NCBI GenBank assembly: GCA_964594365.1
Contig: CAZQMB010000030.1
Span: forward strand, 1-12,471
Source of the DNA: CAIUSP01 sp964594365
GTDB taxonomy: Bacteria > Actinomycetota > Thermoleophilia > Solirubrobacterales > 70-9
DNA: 12,471 nucleotides
Direction of reading: 5' to 3'
Below are positions 1 to 6,994 of the stretch, piece after piece (the first letter of the stretch is position 1; every line of letters begins with the position of its first letter). A program made the position numbers and the translations under genes. The notes below the pieces were generated by a model. That model worked only from the letters and a program-made list of their open reading frames with translations. It was not told where the DNA came from and made no database searches.

Positions 1-1016
1 GAGGAGATCGATACCCACTCATCCGGCCCGTGATGGCCGTCGCCCACCGGACCGAACTCCACCGCAGGCACACCGGCCTTGAGGAACGAGACGACGTCCG
101 AAGCCCCGTCGCGGCCGACGCTCATCACCCGCTCCGGATGATGCGGAGACGCGGCCTCGCAGAGCGTCTGAACCAGCGGTGAGGCAGGGTCGACCACGGC
201 CGGAGGTCTGGGGAAGGTCTCGACGAGTTCCACGTCGGGAAGCCCCGTCACCTGGCGGAGGACTGCGTCGGGATCCTGTTCTGGCAGATATCGAATGTCC
301 ACGTCGATCGTGCAGCGGTCAGGCACCTTGTTCAGGGCGTCACCACCCCAGATGCGACCGAGATTCACCGATGGCCGGTCGAACAAGGCTGAACTCTCTC
401 GGGCGAAGGGTAGAGACTCGATTGCCCGGAATACCTCCACGGCCTTGACGATCGCGTTGTCGCCTAGCCACGGCGTGGCACCATGAGCCGACCGACCGTT
501 GACGACCAGACGCACACCCAGCACACCCTTCGCCTGGACGCCCACCTGGAGGTTCGTCGGCTCGCCGGTGATCACGAAGTCACCGAGGAAACCAGCATCC
601 ACGAGGGCGTCGCTGCCGCGATCCTCTTCCTCCTCCGATTCCTCGTCACAGACAATTCCGAGCCTGACCTTGACTGCGTCCTGATTCCTCAACTCGTCGC
701 AGACCAACATCATCGCCGCGAGGGCGGCCTTCATGTCGTAGGCGCCGCGGCCGTAGAGTCGGTCCCCTTCGATGCGGGGCTCGAATTGACCGCTGAGAGC
801 CGGCACGACGTCGAGATGACCGTGCAGGACCAGGGTCGGCGCATCGTCCGGTCCCACCTCTGCCCGGGTGACCGGTAGACCGCGGGCCGTTCCGGACTCG
901 ACCGAGATCTCGCGTGATTCGAGCCAGCCTCCGACGAACTCCGCGGCCAGGCGGATTCCGTCCTCGTTCGAGGTATCGAAGGTGATCAGGCGCTCGGCGA
1001 GTGCTACTTCGTCCAT
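1..1016 (-). CDS. M20-family metallopeptidase/deacylase (ArgE/DapE-like), 3' end cut by the window
   Basis: Reading from ATG at 1016 gives 338 codons with no stop before the window edge. The fold is a zinc-dependent M20 amidohydrolase, which removes acyl groups or hydrolyses small peptides in the cytoplasm. Visible motifs are HGHLDVVP (residues 65-72, metal ligand H67 and D69), GRGAYDMKA (bridging D94), CDEE (123-126, catalytic base E125, ligand E126), TGEPT (150-154, ligand E152), RSAHGATPW (175-183, dimerisation-domain type) and GHHGPDEW (327-334, ligand H329). All expected metal and catalytic residues are present. Family members usually have about 370-410 residues, so probably a few tens are missing. 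The stretch after the catalytic DEE is unusually acidic. Substrate (acetylornithine, succinyl-diaminopimelate, dipeptide or other) cannot be told. It starts 54 bases after atpC with no Shine-Dalgarno sequence seen; ATG 1016 is chosen because the N-terminus matches the family pattern. Confidence 0.9.
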   Translation of the reverse strand, partial: MDEVALAERLITFDTSNEDGIRLAAEFVGGWLESREISVESGTARGLPVTRAEVGPDDAPTLVLHGHLDVVPALSGQFEPRIEGDRLYGRGAYDMKAALAAMMLVCDELRNQDAVKVRLGIVCDEESEEEEDRGSDALVDAGFLGDFVITGEPTNLQVGVQAKGVLGVRLVVNGRSAHGATPWLGDNAIVKAVEVFRAIESLPFARESSALFDRPSVNLGRIWGGDALNKVPDRCTIDVDIRYLPEQDPDAVLRQVTGLPDVELVETFPRPPAVVDPASPLVQTLCEAASPHHPERVMSVGRDGASDVVSFLKAGVPAVEFGPVGDGHHGPDEWVSIS

Positions 1017-1070
1017 CGTGTGATCGTAGGAGGTGGGAGCCGTCGGCCCCGGAGCCCCTGTTGCCGTGGC
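1017..1070 (-). other. Spacer between atpC and the M20 peptidase gene
   Basis: This 54-base GC-rich gap holds short repeated GGCTCC/GGGGC units on the minus strand but no inverted repeat followed by a T-tract, so no intrinsic terminator can be called. There is also no recognisable Shine-Dalgarno before ATG 1016. Whether the peptidase is on the atp transcript is open. Confidence 0.4.
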
Positions 1071-1487
1071 CTAGTTACCTGCGACGGTGAGGAAGGCCTC
1101 AGCCCGGGCTTTGTCGGTCTCGGCCCTGACGTAGGCGGCAGAGCCGGACTCGGATTCCGCGAGACGCTTCTCTGCATCCTCGAGTTTCGCGCGTAGGTCG
1201 CTCGAATCGAGATCGCCCGGTTCGTGGGCCTCCCCGACCAGCACCAGTGCGCGGTTGGCGAACACCTGCAGCCAGCCCTCTGCCTGGGCCAAGCGGCGGA
1301 TCTCGCCGTCCGGCATGTGGAGCCGCAGTTCGGTCGGCATCAGTCGTGCGAGAACCGGTGCGTGATTGGCCAGCACGCCGAGCTCTCCGACGCTGGTGCG
1401 CGTGGAGAGCTGACGGACCTGTCCGCTGAACACCTCCCCTTCGGGGGTGAGGACCTCCGCCTGGAGGGTGTGTCCCTCGTCAGCCAT
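1071..1487 (-). CDS. atpC: ATP synthase F1 subunit epsilon
   Basis: The 138-residue product is the epsilon subunit of the F1 central stalk, which couples gamma to the c-ring and can restrain ATP hydrolysis. The N-terminal beta-sandwich runs to about residue 88 and contains the family segment GELGVLANHAPVLARL (34-49; usually G-x-L-G-I-L-x-x-H-A-P). The C-terminal half is charged and alanine-rich (about 90-133), consistent with the two-helix hairpin, so the regulatory domain seems present at normal length. ATG 1487 lies 9 bases after the atpD stop. There is no strong Shine-Dalgarno sequence (only GAGG about 20 bases upstream), so coupling to atpD translation is likely. It is the last atp gene; no hairpin plus T-tract terminator is visible after it. 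Confidence 0.97.
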   Translation of the reverse strand: MADEGHTLQAEVLTPEGEVFSGQVRQLSTRTSVGELGVLANHAPVLARLMPTELRLHMPDGEIRRLAQAEGWLQVFANRALVLVGEAHEPGDLDSSDLRAKLEDAEKRLAESESGSAAYVRAETDKARAEAFLTVAGN

Positions 1488-1496
1488 CTACGACCG

Positions 1497-2930
1497 CTAC
1501 TCGTCCTCGTCGGTCATCGTCTTGGCGGCCTCGAGTACCTGGTCGATGCCGCCCTGCATGTAGAAGGCACGCTCGGGGATCTCGTCGTGCATGCCGTCGA
1601 CGATCTCGCGGAATCCGCGCACCGTCTCTGCCACCGGCACGTACTCGCCGTCGCGACCTGTGAACTGCGAAGCCACGAAGAACGGCTGTGAGAGGAAACG
1701 CTGGATCTTCCTCGCCCGGGTGACGATCAACTTGTCCTCGTCCGACAGTTCGTCGATACCGAGGATCGCGATGATGTCCTGGAGTTCCTTGTAGCGCTGC
1801 AGGGTCTCCTGGACCTTGATCGCGGTCTGGTAGTGCTCCTCGCCGAGGATGTCGGGCTTGAGGATTGTCGAGGTCGAATCGAGAGGATCGACCGCCGGGT
1901 AGATGCCCTGCTCCACCAGCGACCGGGTGAGCACCGTGGTCGCGTTGAGGTGGGCGAACACCGAGGCCGGTGCCGGGTCGGTGAGGTCGTCCGCAGGCAC
2001 GTAGATGGCCTGTACCGAGGTGACCGAACCCTCGCGGGTCGAGGTGATCCGCTCCTGCAGTTCGCCCATCTCGGTCTCGAGGGTGGGCTGGTAGCCCACC
2101 GCCGAAGGCATACGGCCGAGCAGCGCCGACACCTCGGATCCGGCCTGGACGAACCGGAAGATGTTGTCGATGAACAGAAGCACGTCCTGTCCACCCTGCT
2201 GGCGGAAGTACTCGGCCATGGTCAGGCCCGAAAGCGCGACTCGCAGACGCGCTCCGGGAGGCTCGTTCATCTGCCCGAAGACGAGCATGGTCTTGTCGAT
2301 GACGCCGGATTCCTTCATCTCGAGCCAGAGGTCGTTGCCCTCACGGGAGCGCTCACCGACTCCGCAGAAGGCCGAGAGACCCTCGTGCTCCTCTGCGATG
2401 TTGCGGATCAGCTCCTGGATCAGAACGGTCTTGCCCACGCCGGCGCCGCCGAACAGACCGACCTTGCCTCCCTTGGCGTAGGGAGCGAGCAGATCGATCA
2501 CCTTGATCCCGGTCTCGAGGATCTCCTGGGTAGGTGTCAGGTCCTCGACGTCGGGGGCGGAGCGGTGGATCGGCCAGTGGTCGTCAGCCTCGACCGCGGG
2601 ACCTTCGTCGATCGGCTCTCCGAGCAGATTGAAGATCCTTCCGAGAGTTCCACGCCCGACGGGAACGGTGATCGGGCCGCCGGTATCGACCACCTCGTCG
2701 CCACGACGGAGGCCGTCGGTGGCGTCCATGGCTACGGCACGAACACGGTCGTCGCCGAGGTGCTGCTGGACCTCGCAGACCAGATCGAGGGGCGGACGGC
2801 CGTCCTCGCCAGCGACCTTGATGGTCAATGCGGAGTAGATCTCGGGCAGGTGATCGTTGAACACGGCATCCACCACCACTCCGGTGACCTGCTCGACGCT
2901 TCCGACGTTGTTTCCGTTTCCTTCTGGCAC
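1497..2930 (-). CDS. atpD: ATP synthase F1 subunit beta (catalytic)
   Basis: This 477-residue protein is the catalytic beta subunit. It shows the N-terminal barrel (about 12-85), Walker A GGAGVGKT (161-168), GERSREGND with catalytic E193 (192-200), Walker B LLFIDNIFR (251-259), the ALLGRMPSAVGYQPTL segment (270-285) and a DELSDEDK version of the DELSEED lever (393-400). Length and motifs are normal. The start is GTG at 2930: it follows an excellent ribosome binding site (AAAAGGAG, 2944-2937) by 6 bases, and no ATG fits as well. The 51-base gap after atpG is the largest within the atpB-atpC block and holds a small hairpin. The lone strong ribosome binding site may give beta independent initiation, matching its three copies per complex. 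Confidence 0.99.
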   Translation of the reverse strand: MPEGNGNNVGSVEQVTGVVVDAVFNDHLPEIYSALTIKVAGEDGRPPLDLVCEVQQHLGDDRVRAVAMDATDGLRRGDEVVDTGGPITVPVGRGTLGRIFNLLGEPIDEGPAVEADDHWPIHRSAPDVEDLTPTQEILETGIKVIDLLAPYAKGGKVGLFGGAGVGKTVLIQELIRNIAEEHEGLSAFCGVGERSREGNDLWLEMKESGVIDKTMLVFGQMNEPPGARLRVALSGLTMAEYFRQQGGQDVLLFIDNIFRFVQAGSEVSALLGRMPSAVGYQPTLETEMGELQERITSTREGSVTSVQAIYVPADDLTDPAPASVFAHLNATTVLTRSLVEQGIYPAVDPLDSTSTILKPDILGEEHYQTAIKVQETLQRYKELQDIIAILGIDELSDEDKLIVTRARKIQRFLSQPFFVASQFTGRDGEYVPVAETVRGFREIVDGMHDEIPERAFYMQGGIDQVLEAAKTMTDEDE

Positions 2931-2981
2931 TTTCAGCTCCTTTTCTTTCTTCTCAAATTCGTTTGAAGTTCTCTCGATTGC
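2931..2981 (-). promoter_or_regulatory. atpG-atpD spacer: small hairpin plus strong purine-rich ribosome binding site
   Basis: On the minus strand the spacer holds TCAAA-CGAA-TTTGA (2966-2953), a perfect 5-bp stem with a 4-base loop, extendable by CTT/AAG across a one-base bulge (2968-2949). A purine-only run GAGAAGAAAGAAAAGGAG (2954-2937) follows and ends in the Shine-Dalgarno of atpD, 6 bases before the GTG start. The spacer is much more AT-rich than the flanking genes. The hairpin is weak and has no T-tract on the transcribed strand, so it is not a convincing terminator; a role in mRNA processing or in keeping the start site open is inference. Confidence 0.5.
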
Positions 2982-3911
2982 CTACGACAGACCCTCGGCT
3001 CCACCGACCACCTCGAGGATCTCCTGCGTGATCTCGGCCTGTCGAACCCGGTTCATCTCGAGGGTCAGATTGCCGATCATGGTCTGGGCGTTCTCGGCGG
3101 CGTTGCGCATTGCGGTCATACGCGCGCCGTGCTCGGATGCGGTCGACTCGAGCAGAGCCCTGAATACGGTCAGATTCGCGTACTCGGGGATGAGGATGGC
3201 CAGCAACTCGTCCGGATCGGGCTCGTAGACCCAAAGCGCTTTCAGGTGCGCCTCCGCGAGATCGCCTGATTCCTCTGCCGTCTCGGCCTCTTCCTCCTCG
3301 GCCCCCTCACCGAAGACCTCTGCCTGCTGGATGGGAAGCAGGACCTGCCGGCGCACGTACTGGGTGAGCGGCGAGACGAATCGGTTGTAGACGATCTCCA
3401 CCCGGTCGAGTTTGCCGTCGACGTAGTCGGCCGTGAGACCCTCGGCTATCTCGCGGGCATTCGCGAACTCCGGACGGTCGGTGAATCCAGCGAACTCGCC
3501 CGCCAGATCCTCCCCGCGGAACCGCATCGAAGATGCGCCTCGACGACCGACCGCCGAGTACGAGACCTCCTTGCCTTCGGAACGCAGCTTGGCCCCGTAA
3601 CGAAGCCCCTCGCGAAGGATCTGGGAGTTGAAGGACCCGGCCAAGCCTCGGTCGCCGGTCACGAGCAGGATCCCGACACGCTTCACGTCGGCACGCTCCT
3701 CGAGCACCGGTACACCCCGAGCCTCGGCTCCGGCTGCCGATGCGACCTGGCGGGTCATCTTGCGCAGCTGACCCGCATAGGGGCGCAGGGCGAGGATCCG
3801 CTCCTCCGCCCGACGCAGACGCGCCGCAGCGACCATCTCCATCGCCCGCGTGATCTTGCCGACGTTCTTGACGCTGGCGATGCGGTTCTTGACTTCCTTC
3901 TGAGTCGCCAT
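2982..3911 (-). CDS. atpG: ATP synthase F1 subunit gamma
   Basis: The 309-residue gamma subunit forms the rotating shaft. The N-terminus starting MATQKEVKNRIASVKN and continuing through GKITRAMEMVAAA (residues 18-30) is the canonical first coiled-coil helix. TGDRGLAGSFN (85-95) lies in the Rossmann-like domain, and the C-terminal helix with ITQEILEVVGGA (294-305) is the family signature. The frame stays open further upstream to 4091, but that part overlaps atpA in another frame and does not resemble gamma, so ATG 3911 is the start. It lies 4 bases after the atpA stop with no good Shine-Dalgarno, implying coupling. A strongly acidic stretch (about 198-217, mostly Glu/Ala) sits just before the WVYEPDPDELL segment and is longer than in E. 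coli. Confidence 0.98.
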   Translation of the reverse strand: MATQKEVKNRIASVKNVGKITRAMEMVAAARLRRAEERILALRPYAGQLRKMTRQVASAAGAEARGVPVLEERADVKRVGILLVTGDRGLAGSFNSQILREGLRYGAKLRSEGKEVSYSAVGRRGASSMRFRGEDLAGEFAGFTDRPEFANAREIAEGLTADYVDGKLDRVEIVYNRFVSPLTQYVRRQVLLPIQQAEVFGEGAEEEEAETAEESGDLAEAHLKALWVYEPDPDELLAILIPEYANLTVFRALLESTASEHGARMTAMRNAAENAQTMIGNLTLEMNRVRQAEITQEILEVVGGAEGLS

Positions 3912-3915
3912 CTGG

Positions 3916-5529
3916 CTAGCTCGCTGCCGCCTCGGTGCGTGCCGGCGCCTCGCGCTCCTCCTCGGAGACGATGCGGTCGGACTCGCCCTCGTCAATCGGA
4001 TTGCCATCGGCGTCGAAGTCGGGACCGAAGTCGTCGACCATGTCGCCGATCGCCTTGCCGAGTGCCTCCTCGTCAGCCTCCGGGAGATCACCGGTCTCGT
4101 CGATCCGGCTCAGCAGATCCTGGTTCTCCGACCTGAGACGCGCGATCAGGTCGCGGAGGAAGTCCGAGACGCGCTCCGCCTTGATCCGGTCGAGGTAACC
4201 GCCGGTTCCGGCGTAGATCGATGCCACCTGCTCGGCAACCGACATCGGCTGGCGCTCGTTCTGGTTCAGGGTCTCAACCATCCGCTCGCCTCGCGCAAGC
4301 GTCCTCTGGGTGTCGGCATCGAGTTCGGATCCGAACTGGGCGAACGCCTCCAGCTCGCGGTACTGCGAGAGATCGAGGCGCAGCTTGCCGGCGACCTTCT
4401 TCATCGCCTTGGTCTGCGCGTTACCACCGACTCGCGAAACCGAGGTACCGACGTTGATCGCCGGACGTACGCCCGAGTAGAAGAGATCCGACTCGAGGAA
4501 GATCTGGCCGTCGGTGATCGAGATCACGTTGGTCGGGATGTAGGCCGAGATGTCGCCGGCCTGCGTCTCGATCACGGGCAGTGCCGTCAGCGAACCGCCC
4601 CCGAGGTTGTCGGAGAGCTTGACCGCCCGCTCGAGCAACCGTGAGTGCAGGTAGAAGACGTCGCCGGGATACGCCTCGCGGCCCGGAGGACGCCTGAGCA
4701 GAAGCGACATCTGCCGGTACGCGGCAGCGTGCTTGGTGAGGTCGTCGTAGATGCAGAGGGCGTGACCTCCGTTGTAGAGGAAGTACTCACCCATCGCGCA
4801 ACCGGCGTAGGGCGCCATGTACTTGATCGGCGCTGCCTGGTCGGCGGAGGCCGCGACGATGATCGTGTTCTCCATCGCTCCCGCCTCTTCGAGGGTCTCC
4901 ATCACCTGTACGACCGTGGACATCCGCTGCCCGATCGCGACGTAGATGGAGATGACTCCCGAGTCCTTGTTGTTGATGATCGAGTCGATCGCGATCGCCG
5001 TCTTGCCCGTCTGACGGTCGCCGATGATCAGCTCTCGCTGGCCGCGACCGATCGGGATCATCGAGTCGACGGCCTTGAGGCCGGTCTGCATCGGCTCGGT
5101 GACCGGCTGACGCTGGACGATTCCCGGGGCCTTGAACTCGGCCGGCCGGGTCTCGGTGGTGACGATCTCGCCCTTGTCGTCGAGCGGACGACCGAGCGGA
5201 TCGACCAGACGGCCGAGCAGTTGGTCGCCGACCGGGATCTCGAGCAGTCGCCCGGTTCGCTTCACGGTGTCGCCCTCGGAGATCTTCTCCCACTCGCCGA
5301 ACAACACCGCACCGACGTTGTCCTCCTCGAGGTTCAGGGCCAGGCCGACCACGTCGTGGGGCAACTCGAGCATCTCGAGCGCCATGCAGTTGTCGAGGCC
5401 GTGCACGCGGGCGATTCCGTCGCCGATCTCCAGCACCGTTCCAACCTCGGAGAGGTCGGCTGCGTCGGACTCCATTCCCTCGATGCGCTGCCTGAGGATG
5501 TTTGCGATCTCGTCGGGCTTGATCTCCAT
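3916..5529 (-). CDS. atpA: ATP synthase F1 subunit alpha
   Basis: The 537-residue alpha subunit is the non-catalytic nucleotide-binding partner of beta. Seen in order: N-terminal delta-binding helix (1-20), barrel (about 27-95), Walker A GDRQTGKT (170-177), the LCIYDDLTKHA region (258-268), and SVSRVGGNAQ (363-372) with R366, the counterpart of the arginine that reaches into the beta site. The common core ends near 502, and an acidic, probably disordered tail follows (about 503-537, many Asp/Glu, ending REAPARTEAAAS). E. coli alpha is 513 residues, so this is an extension, as is also known in mycobacteria. ATG 5529 lies 21 bases after atpH; AAAGGA is present 14 bases upstream of it, a rather long spacing. 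Confidence 0.99.
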   Translation of the reverse strand: MEIKPDEIANILRQRIEGMESDAADLSEVGTVLEIGDGIARVHGLDNCMALEMLELPHDVVGLALNLEEDNVGAVLFGEWEKISEGDTVKRTGRLLEIPVGDQLLGRLVDPLGRPLDDKGEIVTTETRPAEFKAPGIVQRQPVTEPMQTGLKAVDSMIPIGRGQRELIIGDRQTGKTAIAIDSIINNKDSGVISIYVAIGQRMSTVVQVMETLEEAGAMENTIIVAASADQAAPIKYMAPYAGCAMGEYFLYNGGHALCIYDDLTKHAAAYRQMSLLLRRPPGREAYPGDVFYLHSRLLERAVKLSDNLGGGSLTALPVIETQAGDISAYIPTNVISITDGQIFLESDLFYSGVRPAINVGTSVSRVGGNAQTKAMKKVAGKLRLDLSQYRELEAFAQFGSELDADTQRTLARGERMVETLNQNERQPMSVAEQVASIYAGTGGYLDRIKAERVSDFLRDLIARLRSENQDLLSRIDETGDLPEADEEALGKAIGDMVDDFGPDFDADGNPIDEGESDRIVSEEEREAPARTEAAAS

Positions 5530-5550
5530 GGGTTCTTTCGAATTCCTTTC

Positions 5551-6090
5551 CTAGGCCGCCGTAGCGACGTTCTTTCGAAGTTTCTCGAGCCTGTTCTTGA
5601 CACTTGCGTCCAACACCATGTTCCCGACCTGCACCACCAGTCCACCGAGCACGTCGGGGTCGACCTGGACGCTCAACTCGACCGTCTGACCGGTCTGACG
5701 CTCGATCTCTCCACCGATCTTCGAAGCGATCTCGGGATCGAGTTCGACCGCGCTGGTCACCGTGACCTCGAGGAGCTTTCGCTCCTTGGCCCAGAGGGCG
5801 TCGAAGTCCTTTCTGATGCGGAAGATCGCCGGCATCCGGTGCTTCTCGACCAGCAGATCGAGGAAGTTCGTGACCAGCGGATCCGCTCCGGCAATCGCCT
5901 TCGAGATGCCTTCCTTCTTCTCGGTCGAGGAGAAGTAGGGACTGAACAGGTACACGGACATTTCGCGATTCTCGGCAACCGCATCGGCGAAGGCGCCCAA
6001 CTGGTCGTGGACCTCGTCGAGCTTTCCAGCGTCCTTGGCCGCCCCGAACAGGGCGTCCGCGTAGACACGGGATATCTCCTCCATCGGCAT
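5551..6090 (-). CDS. atpH: ATP synthase F1 subunit delta (OSCP-like)
   Basis: The 179-residue product is the delta subunit, joining the top of the alpha3beta3 head to the b-subunit peripheral stalk. The N-terminal helical domain begins ISRVYADALFGAAKDAGK (6-23), and the C-terminal signature GGLVVQVGNMVLDASVKNRL is at about 148-167. Length is normal, and there is no fused b domain as in the mycobacterial b-delta protein. Two in-frame ATGs exist (6090 and 6084). The first is preferred because AAGGAG (6103-6098) lies 7 bases upstream. That ribosome binding site is inside the last codons of atpF, immediately before its stop, so re-initiation by ribosomes finishing atpF is likely. Confidence 0.97.
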   Translation of the reverse strand: MPMEEISRVYADALFGAAKDAGKLDEVHDQLGAFADAVAENREMSVYLFSPYFSSTEKKEGISKAIAGADPLVTNFLDLLVEKHRMPAIFRIRKDFDALWAKERKLLEVTVTSAVELDPEIASKIGGEIERQTGQTVELSVQVDPDVLGGLVVQVGNMVLDASVKNRLEKLRKNVATAA

Positions 6091-6103
6091 CCAGCTACTC
6101 CTT
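6091..6103 (-). promoter_or_regulatory. Ribosome binding site of atpH, overlapping the end of atpF
   Basis: AAGGAG at 6103-6098 is followed directly by the atpF stop TAG (6097-6095) and then 4 bases before the atpH ATG. The spacing of 7 bases decides between two in-frame ATG codons in favour of 6090. The overlap of the site with the end of the previous gene suggests coupled translation of b and delta. Confidence 0.7.
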
Positions 6104-6688
6104 CGCTGCTCCGCTGCCGGAGAGCGCCGTGAAGTCGACTTCGGCCAGAGCCTCGTCGATCAGACGCTTGTGATCCTCGGAGTCGAGGGTGCGCTTGGTG
6201 ACCTTCTCGGTGGCCAGCACCGTGAGATCGGCGACTTCCTTTCGAATCCGCTCGAGCGACCGACGGGTTTCTCCTTCGATATCGCGCTTTGCGGCTTCGA
6301 TCAGCTCCTCGCGCTTCTCCTTGCCTTGAGCCGTGGCCTCGGCAACGGCGGTGTCGGCTGCCTTGCGAGCTCGCTCGGCGATGTCGTCTGCTTGCTCGCG
6401 GGCCTCCTTGAGACGCGCGCGGTACTCCTCGAGCACCTTGTCCGCCTCGGCCTTGGAGCGTTCCGCCGCATCGATCGACTCGTTGATCTTGGCGGCACGC
6501 TCGTCGAGCGCCTCCTGGATCTTGGGGAAGGCGAGCTTCTTCAGGATCCACATCGTGATCCCGAAGATCAGCAGCGTCCAGATCATCAGCCCGAGTGACG
6601 GGGAGACCAGGAAGCTGCCGCCCTCCTCCGTGGGGGCGGTCTCAGAGGCCGTTAAGACCAGATTGCCTATCTGTGACAGCGTTTCCAT
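6095..6688 (-). CDS. atpF: ATP synthase Fo subunit b
   Basis: The 197-residue product is the b subunit of the peripheral stalk. One membrane segment (about 32-50, LGLMIWTLLIFGITMWILK) follows a short extracytoplasmic N-terminus. The next 110 or so residues form a long, charged, alanine-rich helix without proline after P55, as expected for the b-dimer coiled coil. The end (about 151-185, LTVLATEKVTKRTLD...) resembles the delta-binding region. Only one b gene is present, so a homodimer is expected; there is no b' gene or b-delta fusion here. ATG 6688 is 10 bases after the atpE stop and lacks a visible Shine-Dalgarno, again suggesting coupling. The N-terminus before the membrane segment is somewhat long, and no alternative start looks better. 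Confidence 0.97.
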   Translation of the reverse strand: METLSQIGNLVLTASETAPTEEGGSFLVSPSLGLMIWTLLIFGITMWILKKLAFPKIQEALDERAAKINESIDAAERSKAEADKVLEEYRARLKEAREQADDIAERARKAADTAVAEATAQGKEKREELIEAAKRDIEGETRRSLERIRKEVADLTVLATEKVTKRTLDSEDHKRLIDEALAEVDFTALSGSGAAKE

Positions 6689-6698
6689 TCGTGTCGGC

Positions 6699-6974
6699 CT
6701 AGAGGAAGAAGGCGATCAGGCCGAAGATGAAGGTGTAGAAGGCGACGGCTTCGGTAAGAGCGAATCCGAGCCAACGGATGCTCTGAAGCTCGTCCTTCAT
6801 TTCGGGCTGACGGGCCACGGACTCGATCTCCTTACCGAAGATGATTCCGATTCCGATACCGGCTCCGATCGATCCGAGACCGGCACCAACACCGAGTGCG
6901 ATCGCCTTACCGGCGGCCGTGATGCCATCGTCTGAGATAGCGGCCACAAGCGGCGAAATTGTTGACAGATCCAT
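6699..6974 (-). CDS. atpE: ATP synthase Fo subunit c (rotor ring)
   Basis: This 91-residue protein is the proteolipid of the rotor ring. Helix 1 has a glycine-rich run (about 28-47, G-x-G spacing, as in packed c-ring helices), the polar loop contains ARQPE (54-58), and helix 2 carries the ion-binding carboxylate E75 in ALTEAVAFY. Where sodium-type rings such as Ilyobacter have Gln in helix 1 and Ser-Thr after the Glu, this protein has I42, A76 and V77, so it should be proton-specific. The frame is open far upstream into atpB, but ATG 6974 gives a normal c subunit and follows AAAGGAG (6985-6979) by 4 bases. The strong site suits a subunit needed in about ten copies per complex. Confidence 0.98.
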   Translation of the reverse strand: MDLSTISPLVAAISDDGITAAGKAIALGVGAGLGSIGAGIGIGIIFGKEIESVARQPEMKDELQSIRWLGFALTEAVAFYTFIFGLIAFFL

Positions 6975-6985
6975 GAGGCTCCTTT
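6975..6985 (-). promoter_or_regulatory. Ribosome binding site of atpE
   Basis: AAAGGAG at 6985-6979 lies 4 bases before the atpE ATG, within the 20-base gap after atpB. It defines the start of the 91-residue c subunit within a much longer open frame and is among the strongest sites in the operon. Confidence 0.75.
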
Positions 6986-6994
6986 CGTATTTGG

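Noticed and set aside
1017..1070. Intrinsic terminator after atpC
   Set aside because: The GC-rich units here are direct rather than inverted repeats, and no T-tract follows on the transcribed strand.
1833..2966. Plus-strand open frame (377 codons) antisense to atpD
   Set aside because: It lies almost wholly opposite the conserved beta subunit, and the product resembles no family.
3912..4091. Upstream extension of gamma by 60 codons to an ATG at 4091
   Set aside because: The added part overlaps atpA in another frame, is Arg/Ser/Thr-rich and unlike gamma. ATG 3911 gives the canonical N-terminus.
4645..6132. Long plus-strand open frame (495 codons) antisense to atpA and atpH
   Set aside because: Its product is low-complexity, rich in Arg, Asp, Leu and Val, with no domain. 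It mirrors a conserved gene in GC-rich DNA, as expected by chance.
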